A DNA stretch of 9,798 nt, from positions 1 through 9,798 of the forward strand of contig CAMBNE010000020.1 in NCBI GenBank assembly GCA_945868935.1, in the 5' to 3' direction. Within the stretch, counting starts at the first letter, position 1, and each line of letters starts with the position of its first letter. Below, piece after piece: positions 5,242-9,798 of the stretch. Source of the stretch: an uncultured Clostridia bacterium. GTDB lineage: Bacteria; Bacillota; Clostridia; Oscillospirales; Acutalibacteraceae. Under the pieces are notes generated by a model. It was not told the DNA's origin. It saw only the letters and a program-made list of their open reading frames with translations, and ran no database searches. The position numbers and the translations under genes were made by a program.

Positions 5242-6156
5242 ATGAATATCGCACAGCTTCAGCAGAAAATAACCGAACTCAAAAAGGAAAAGGACGTTTG
5301 TATTTTGGCACACAGCTATCAGGCTCACGAAATTCTCGAAATTGCCGATTTTACGGGCGACAGCTACAAGCTGAGCGTTGACGCAAGCAAGGTTGAGAAT
5401 AAGAATATTCTTATGTGCGGAGTGCGCTTTATGGCTGAAACCTGCAAGATTCTTTCTCCTCAAAAAACAGTTTACCTTGCTCAGCCGACAGCAGGCTGCA
5501 GTATGGCTGACCAGATGGACAGGCAGCTTATCTCTCAGGTAAAGGAAATGTACCCGGATTATGCTGTTGTTGCTTACATCAATACAACGGCTGACCTTAA
5601 AACAATCTGCGACGTATGCGTAACAAGCTCGTCTGCCGTTAAAATTGTAAATAATATGCCCGAAAAGGACATTCTTTTTATCCCCGACTGCAACCTCGGC
5701 GACTATGTTGCAAAGCAGTGTCCCGATAAGAATATCAAGCTTCTAAACGGAGGCTGTCCCATTCACGCCTGCGTTAACACTGACGACGTAAAAAAAGCAA
5801 AGGCTATGTACCCGAATGCAGAGCTTCTTGTTCACCCCGAATGTACGCCCGAGGTTGTTGCAATGGCTGATTATGTCGGCTCTACATCGGGAATAATGAA
5901 CTATGCGGTAAATTCCGATAAGAAGGATTTTATCATCGGTACGGAAATAAGCATTGCGGAGCATTTGCAGTATATGTGCCCCGACAAGAATTTCTACATT
6001 CTCACTCAGAAACTCATCTGCCCGAATATGAAGGCAACTACGCTTGTTGATGTTTATAACTGTCTTGCAGGCAAGGGCGGCGAGGAGATTATTCTTGATG
6101 ATAAGACAATAAAAGACGCTAAAAAATGTATTGACGAAATGATTAGGCTCGGTTGA
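5242..6156 (+). CDS. nadA: Quinolinate synthase A
   Basis: NadA is a cytosolic [4Fe-4S] enzyme. It condenses iminoaspartate with dihydroxyacetone phosphate to quinolinate in de novo NAD synthesis. From ATG 5242 the product is 304 residues, normal for the short form of the family. The three expected cluster cysteines are visible as C86 in TAGCSMAD, C172 in NGGCPIHACVN and C260 in LICPNMKATT. Substrate-binding motifs include AHSYQAHEILEIADFTGDS (23-41), AYINTTADLK (111-120), TSSSAV (128-133), HPEC (198-201) and GSTSG (213-217). The frame is open upstream to 5191, but that TTG overlaps the -10 hexamer; GAAAGGA (5227-5233) 8 nt before ATG 5242 decides the start. It is first in an operon with mnmA. 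The usual partners nadB (aspartate oxidase) and nadC are not adjacent and must be elsewhere if the pathway is complete. Confidence 0.95.
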   Translation: MNIAQLQQKITELKKEKDVCILAHSYQAHEILEIADFTGDSYKLSVDASKVENKNILMCGVRFMAETCKILSPQKTVYLAQPTAGCSMADQMDRQLISQVKEMYPDYAVVAYINTTADLKTICDVCVTSSSAVKIVNNMPEKDILFIPDCNLGDYVAKQCPDKNIKLLNGGCPIHACVNTDDVKKAKAMYPNAELLVHPECTPEVVAMADYVGSTSGIMNYAVNSDKKDFIIGTEISIAEHLQYMCPDKNFYILTQKLICPNMKATTLVDVYNCLAGKGGEEIILDDKTIKDAKKCIDEMIRLG

Positions 6157-6163
6157 TTATAAT

Positions 6164-7255
6164 ATGACAAAAAAGGCATTAATTGCGATGAGCGGCGGAG
6201 TTGACAGCTCGGTAGCCGCTTATCTTATAAAGGAACAGGGGTTTGAGGCAACGGGAATTACACTCAAGCTTTTCGACAACGAGGACATAGGCGAAAAAAA
6301 GGAAAAGACCTGCTGTTCTCTCGACGATATTGACGACGCACGAAGCGTCTGCTATAAGCTCGGAATCCCCTACTACGTCTACAACTTCAAGGACAGCTTT
6401 AAGGAAAACGTGATTTCACGCTTTATCAGTGCATATGAAAACGGCACAACGCCGAATCCCTGCATTGACTGCAACAGATATATTAAATTTGAAAAGCTGA
6501 TGCGCAGAGCAGAAGAGCTTGACTTTGATTATGTTGTAACAGGACATTATGCGGTGATTGAGCACAACGCTGAAACGGGACGTTATCTGCTGAAAAAGTC
6601 TGCTGATTCTTCGAAGGACCAGAGCTACGTGCTGTATTCGCTGACTCAGAAACAACTTGCAAAAACGCTTTTTCCGCTCGGAAATATGACAAAGGAGCAG
6701 ACACGTGAAATAGCCGAAAAGCTCGGACTTATCAATGCTCACAAGCACGACAGTCAGGACATCTGCTTTGTTCCCGACGGCGACTATGCAAAGTTTATTG
6801 AGCAGTACACGGGCAGAACCTATCCTCACGGAAACTTTGTTGACGAAGGCGGAAAGGTGCTGGGCGAACACAAGGGAATTATCCGCTATACGGTAGGTCA
6901 GCGAAAAGGACTCGGACTTGCACTCCCCCACCCGATGTACGTAAAGAAAAAAGACCTCGATAAAAACGAGGTAATATTGTGCGAAAACAGCGGACTTTTC
7001 TCACGAGAGCTTTACGCAACCGACATTAACCTTATTACCTGCGACAGAATTGACAAGCCGATAAGGGTTAAAGCAAGAGTAAGATACAATCAGAGTGAGC
7101 AGAGTGCAGTCGTAGAACAGATTGACGAGAACACACTGCATATTGTGTTTGACGAGCCTCAGAGGGCGATTTCCTACGGTCAGGCAGTTGTGCTTTATTA
7201 CGGAGATTATGTTGTCGGCGGCGGCACGATTTGCCGCACACCTGAAACTAAATAA
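6164..7255 (+). CDS. mnmA: tRNA-specific 2-thiouridylase
   Basis: MnmA adenylates and then thiolates U34 of tRNA-Lys, -Glu and -Gln, giving the s2U of mnm5s2U or cmnm5s2U, with persulfide sulfur from a cysteine desulfurase. The 363-residue length fits the family. The N-terminal PP-loop is AMSGGVDSSVAAY (8-20). The catalytic cysteines are C103 in the NPCIDCNRYIKF stretch (98-109) and C201 in HDSQDICFVPDG (195-206). TGHYA (126-130), KDQSYVLY (151-158) and YTVGQRKGLG (242-251) are further conserved blocks, and a beta-rich C-terminal domain follows from about 270. It begins only 7 nt after the nadA stop and has just a weak GGTTGAT-like ribosome site within the end of nadA, so translation is probably coupled. 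A strong terminator follows at 7265. No frameshift or missing residue is seen. Confidence 0.96.
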   Translation: MTKKALIAMSGGVDSSVAAYLIKEQGFEATGITLKLFDNEDIGEKKEKTCCSLDDIDDARSVCYKLGIPYYVYNFKDSFKENVISRFISAYENGTTPNPCIDCNRYIKFEKLMRRAEELDFDYVVTGHYAVIEHNAETGRYLLKKSADSSKDQSYVLYSLTQKQLAKTLFPLGNMTKEQTREIAEKLGLINAHKHDSQDICFVPDGDYAKFIEQYTGRTYPHGNFVDEGGKVLGEHKGIIRYTVGQRKGLGLALPHPMYVKKKDLDKNEVILCENSGLFSRELYATDINLITCDRIDKPIRVKARVRYNQSEQSAVVEQIDENTLHIVFDEPQRAISYGQAVVLYYGDYVVGGGTICRTPETK

Positions 7256-7264
7256 ATTTATGCG

Positions 7265-7300
7265 AAAAAGATGCACCGCCGAAAGCGGTGCATCTTTTTT
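7265..7300. terminator. Bidirectional terminator between mnmA and dapL
   Basis: A 15-bp perfect stem (7265-7279 with 7285-7299), GC-rich near the 5-nt CGAAA loop and A/T at the base, ends in TTTTTT on plus and TTTTT on minus. It lies 9 nt after the mnmA stop and 23 nt after the dapL stop on the other strand. It therefore serves both convergent transcripts. Confidence 0.92.
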
Positions 7301-7322
7301 GAATTTAAATATAGTATTTTAA

Positions 7323-8507
7323 TTAAAGATTTGAAAGAAGCTTTTTGATTCTATCTACTGCCTCGATTGTGTTTTCTCTGTCACCGAAGGAGGTAAGACG
7401 GAAGTAGCCTGCGCCGTTTTCGCCGAAGCCCTCACCGGGAGTACCTACTACATTTGCCTCTTTTAAGAGCAAATCGAAGAATTCCCAGCTGCCCATATTG
7501 TTGGGGCACTTGAGCCAGATGTAAGGCGAGTTTTTGCCGCCTGTGTAGTAAATTCCGAGCTCGTCAAGAGCAGAGGAGATAATTCTTGCATTCTCCTGAT
7601 AGTAAGAAATGTTTTCCTTAATCTGCTTCTGACCTTCCTCGCTGAATACAGCCGCAGCAGCGCACTGTACGGGCCACGAAACGCCGTTGAACTTTGTAGC
7701 CTGACGGCGGTACCATGTAGCGTAGATGTTGTGACCGTCACGCTCAAGCTCCTTGGGGATAATTGTGTAGCCGCAGCGTGTGCCGGTGAAGCCTGCTGTC
7801 TTTGAAAGCGAGCACATTTCGATTGCGCACTTTCTTGCGCCCTCGATTGCAAAAATTGAACGGGGTAAATCCTCTGTAATAAATGCCTCGTAAGCCGAGT
7901 CATAGAGAATTATTGCGTCGTTTTCGAGTGCATAGTCAACCCACATTTTGAGCTGTTCTGCATTGTAGGCAGAGCCTGTGGGGTTGTTGGGTGAGCAAAG
8001 ATAGATTATATCAGCCTTTACGTTCTTGTCGGGAAGAGCCGCAAAGCCGTTTTCCTCGTTAGAAGCGGCATAAACAATCTTTCTGCCTGCCATAATGTTT
8101 GAGTCAACGTATACGGGATAAACGGGGTCTGTTACAAGCACAACATTGTCCTTGTCGAAAATGTCGCCGATGTTGCCGCAGTCGGACTTTGCACCGTCAG
8201 AAACGAAGATTTCATCGGCAGAAACGGTTACGCCGAAGCTCTTGTAATAGTCTGAAATTGCCTCTCTTAAGAAAGCGTAGCCCTCATAGTCGGGATAGCC
8301 CTTGAATGTATCCTTGTGAGCCAGATCCTCCGCACCCTTTTTCATTGCTTCAATTACAACGGGAGCAAGCGGAAGTGTTACGTCGCCGATTCCGAGCTTG
8401 ATAATCTTCTTGTCGGGATTTGCCTTTGCAAAATCGGCAGTCTTTTTTGCAACGTCTGCAAAAAGATAGTTCGGCACAAGGTTGTCAAAATTCTTATTTA
8501 TTTTCAT
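7323..8507 (-). CDS. dapL: LL-diaminopimelate aminotransferase
   Basis: DapL is a fold-type I PLP aminotransferase. It converts tetrahydrodipicolinate with glutamate directly to LL-2,6-diaminopimelate, bypassing the succinylase/acetylase and dehydrogenase routes to lysine and peptidoglycan. From ATG 8507 the product is 394 residues. Visible features are GIGDVTLPL (39-47), FKGYPDYEGYAFLREAI (68-84), SDGAKSDCGNI (103-113), YLCSPNNPTG (169-178), LYDSAYEAFI (201-210), the PLP lysine K236 in CSLSKTAGFTGTRCGY, and the substrate-carboxylate Arg R370 in GYFRLTSFG. GYPDYEG and the SKTAGFTGTRCGY block distinguish DapL from general aspartate aminotransferases. ATG 8516 is in frame but directly abuts AAAAGGA (8517-8523); 9-nt spacing favours 8507. 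No clear promoter lies between pyrG and this gene, so it may be read from the pyrG side. Confidence 0.93.
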   Translation of the reverse strand: MKINKNFDNLVPNYLFADVAKKTADFAKANPDKKIIKLGIGDVTLPLAPVVIEAMKKGAEDLAHKDTFKGYPDYEGYAFLREAISDYYKSFGVTVSADEIFVSDGAKSDCGNIGDIFDKDNVVLVTDPVYPVYVDSNIMAGRKIVYAASNEENGFAALPDKNVKADIIYLCSPNNPTGSAYNAEQLKMWVDYALENDAIILYDSAYEAFITEDLPRSIFAIEGARKCAIEMCSLSKTAGFTGTRCGYTIIPKELERDGHNIYATWYRRQATKFNGVSWPVQCAAAAVFSEEGQKQIKENISYYQENARIISSALDELGIYYTGGKNSPYIWLKCPNNMGSWEFFDLLLKEANVVGTPGEGFGENGAGYFRLTSFGDRENTIEAVDRIKKLLSNL

Positions 8508-8536
8508 ACCAATCATTCCTTTTATATTTTTTCACC

Positions 8537-8613
8537 GTAGGGAACGACCCCTGTGTCGTTCCTAACTGAAATTGAGCTGACCTGACAGGAACGACACGGG
8601 GGTCGTTCCCTAC
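8537..8613. repeat. 77-bp nested inverted repeat (REP/MITE-like) between pyrG and dapL
   Basis: Two 27-nt arms (8537-8563 and 8587-8613) are inverted copies with a single difference, which is a G-U pair if transcribed, around a 23-nt centre. Each arm is itself an inverted repeat (GGAACGAC and GTCGTTCC around 6 nt), so the element has four GGAACGAC/GTCGTTCC half-units and GTAGGG at both outer ends. There is no T tract after the stem on either strand (minus strand reads GGTGAAAAAA), so it is not an ordinary intrinsic terminator. No clear target-site duplication is visible and no second copy occurs in the window. It resembles the extragenic palindromes and small non-coding mobile repeats of gut Clostridia. 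Confidence 0.75.
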
Positions 8614-8634
8614 ATTCAGTAAGTGACAAATTTA

Positions 8635-9798
8635 TTATTTCTCAAGCGAAGCCTTGATGAATTCTCTGAAAAGCGGATGTGCACGGTTGGGGCGTGACTT
8701 GAATTCGGGGTGGTACTGAACGCCCACATAGAAGCGGTTTTCGGGAACTTCAACAGCCTCAACAAGAAGTCCGTTGGGTGATGTACCCGTAATCTTCATT
8801 CCTGCGTTCTCAATCTCTTCCCTGAAATCGTTGTTGAACTCGTAACGGTGGCGGTGGCGTTCGGAAACTTCTTTTGCGCCGTAAGCCTTTTCCATCATTG
8901 AGCCTTCCTTGATTACGCAGGGATATGCGCCAAGTCGCATTGTGCCGCCCATATTCTCAATTCCGAGCTGTTCGGGCATAAGGTCAATTACGTTGTGCTT
9001 ACCCTCAGGTGCAAATTCACCGCTGTTTGCGTCATCATAGCCGAGAACGTTTTTTGCGTACTCAATAACGGCAGTCTGCATACCAAGGCAGATTCCGAGG
9101 TACGGAATGTCGTGCTCACGTGCATACTGAGCCGCAATAACCTTGCCTTCAACGCCTCTGTTGCCAAAGCCGCCGGGAACGAGGATTCCGTCAACGTCAC
9201 CCAGAAGCTCGTCAGCCTTATACTTTGTAATAAGCTCGCAGTCTACCCACTTGATTTCAACGTCAGCGCCGTTTTCATAGCCGCCGTGACGTAGTGCCTC
9301 GGCAACGGAGAGATAAGCGTCGTGAAGTGCAACGTACTTACCGCAAAGTGCGATTTTGCACTTCTTTGTGCGGTTATTGATTCTGCCGAGCATTTCCTCC
9401 CACTCGGTAAGGTCGGGCTTTTTATCCACAGCAATATTAAGCTCTCTGCAAACTACGTTTGAGAAATTGCTCTTTTCAAGCATAAGAGGTGCCTGATAAA
9501 GTGTGGGAAGTGTGATATTTTCAATTACGCAGTCACGCTTTACGTTGCAGAAAAGTGCAATCTTGTCAAAAATGCTGTCCTCAAGCGGCTCGTCACAGCG
9601 GAGAACGATAATGTCGGGGTTGATACCGAGCGAACGAAGCTCCTTGACAGAGTGCTGAGTCGGCTTTGACTTGTGCTCCTCACTGCCCTTGATGTAGGGA
9701 ACTAGAGTTACGTGGATAAAAATGCTGTTTTCTCTGCCGACCTCAAGTGAAACCTGACGGATTGCCTCTAAGAACGGCTGGCTTTCAATATCGCCTAC
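8635..9798 (-). CDS. pyrG: CTP synthase, C-terminal part (5' end outside window)
   Basis: PyrG aminates UTP to CTP using ATP and glutamine-derived ammonia. The visible 387 codons enter from the right edge already in frame (VGDIESQPFLEAIRQ) and end at TAA 8635-8637. They therefore hold the end of the synthetase domain and the whole class I glutamine amidotransferase domain of a protein expected to be about 535 residues. Synthetase motifs include VPYIKGSEEHKSKPTQHSV and IIVLRCDEP. The glutaminase has ILVPGGFGNRG (oxyanion region) and the triad Cys in YLGICLGMQ (visible residue 237), with His and Glu in VQYHPEF (363 and 365). The ATG at 9483 is internal, since homology continues unbroken upstream. 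It precedes dapL on the same strand with 127 nt between them, most of it the inverted repeat. The start and promoter cannot be seen. Confidence 0.97.
   Translation of the reverse strand, partial: VGDIESQPFLEAIRQVSLEVGRENSIFIHVTLVPYIKGSEEHKSKPTQHSVKELRSLGINPDIIVLRCDEPLEDSIFDKIALFCNVKRDCVIENITLPTLYQAPLMLEKSNFSNVVCRELNIAVDKKPDLTEWEEMLGRINNRTKKCKIALCGKYVALHDAYLSVAEALRHGGYENGADVEIKWVDCELITKYKADELLGDVDGILVPGGFGNRGVEGKVIAAQYAREHDIPYLGICLGMQTAVIEYAKNVLGYDDANSGEFAPEGKHNVIDLMPEQLGIENMGGTMRLGAYPCVIKEGSMMEKAYGAKEVSERHRHRYEFNNDFREEIENAGMKITGTSPNGLLVEAVEVPENRFYVGVQYHPEFKSRPNRAHPLFREFIKASLEK

Noticed and set aside
6416..6931. Open frame of 171 codons on the minus strand opposite mnmA
   Set aside because: mnmA has all family motifs across this interval; the opposite frame is a shadow with no ribosome site or recognisable domain.
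7463..7903. Ser/Arg-rich open frame on the minus strand overlapping dapL in another phase
   Set aside because: Low-complexity composition and complete overlap with the conserved dapL frame mark it as an out-of-frame shadow.
8508..8516. Start of dapL at ATG 8516
   Set aside because: The only ribosome site, AAAAGGA, directly touches this ATG with no spacing, whereas ATG 8507 has 9 nt.
9481..9483. Start of pyrG at ATG 9483
   Set aside because: CTP synthase sequence continues without a stop in the same frame to the window edge, so this Met is internal.
1..9798. Search for a defence system, prophage, CRISPR array, riboswitch or transposase
   Set aside because: All sizeable coding capacity is accounted for by recognised housekeeping, sporulation and envelope genes. 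No tandem spaced repeats and no recombinase- or nuclease-type genes were seen, except YqgF, which is housekeeping.

Overview
The window reads as chromosomal DNA of a spore-forming, low-to-mid GC Firmicute of class Clostridia. A gut Oscillospiraceae/Ruminococcus-like bacterium is my best guess. That guess rests on spoIIE with a Spo0A-type promoter, a class B sortase with an SPxTG sorting signal, LL-diaminopimelate aminotransferase, and strong AGGAGG-type ribosome binding sites. I see no phage genes, transposase, CRISPR array, tRNA or rRNA. It is mostly a housekeeping and cell-envelope region, with one small surface-display locus in the middle.

Layout. 1-1297 (minus) is the N-terminal half of spoIIE, running off the left edge. 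Its upstream region has a promoter with a 21-bp spacer and two Spo0A-box-like sites. 1563-1976 (plus) is yqgF/ruvX, alone with its own promoter and a terminator-like hairpin on its stop codon. 2089-4174 (minus) is a two-gene operon, class B sortase then LytR-CpsA-Psr (LCP) protein, with a 20-nt overlap, a near-consensus promoter and a 3' hairpin. 4465-4974 (minus) is a small secreted protein with one InlB-B-like repeat and an SPQTG sorting signal, transcribed separately from its own promoter to its own terminator. 5242-7255 (plus) is nadA followed 7 nt later by mnmA. 7323-8507 (minus) is dapL, convergent with mnmA across a shared bidirectional terminator. 8537-8613 is a 77-bp nested inverted repeat. 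8635-9798 (minus) is the C-terminal part of pyrG, running off the right edge.

How the genes fit together. The middle block (2089-4974) is a likely self-contained surface-anchoring module: substrate, sortase, and an LCP enzyme that could attach glycopolymer to the wall or to the sorted protein. DapL makes the LL-DAP precursor for peptidoglycan and lysine. PyrG makes CTP for nucleic acids and CDP-linked lipid and wall precursors. NadA (Fe-S) and MnmA (tRNA thiolation) both depend on cysteine-desulfurase sulfur. YqgF and MnmA are general RNA/DNA housekeeping. SpoIIE belongs to the sporulation programme and is insulated from its neighbours by up to three hairpins.

The most interesting items are the sortase B / SPQTG substrate / LCP neighbourhood, the Spo0A-type promoter architecture of spoIIE, and the nested inverted repeat between pyrG and dapL. 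I found no convincing wholly new system.
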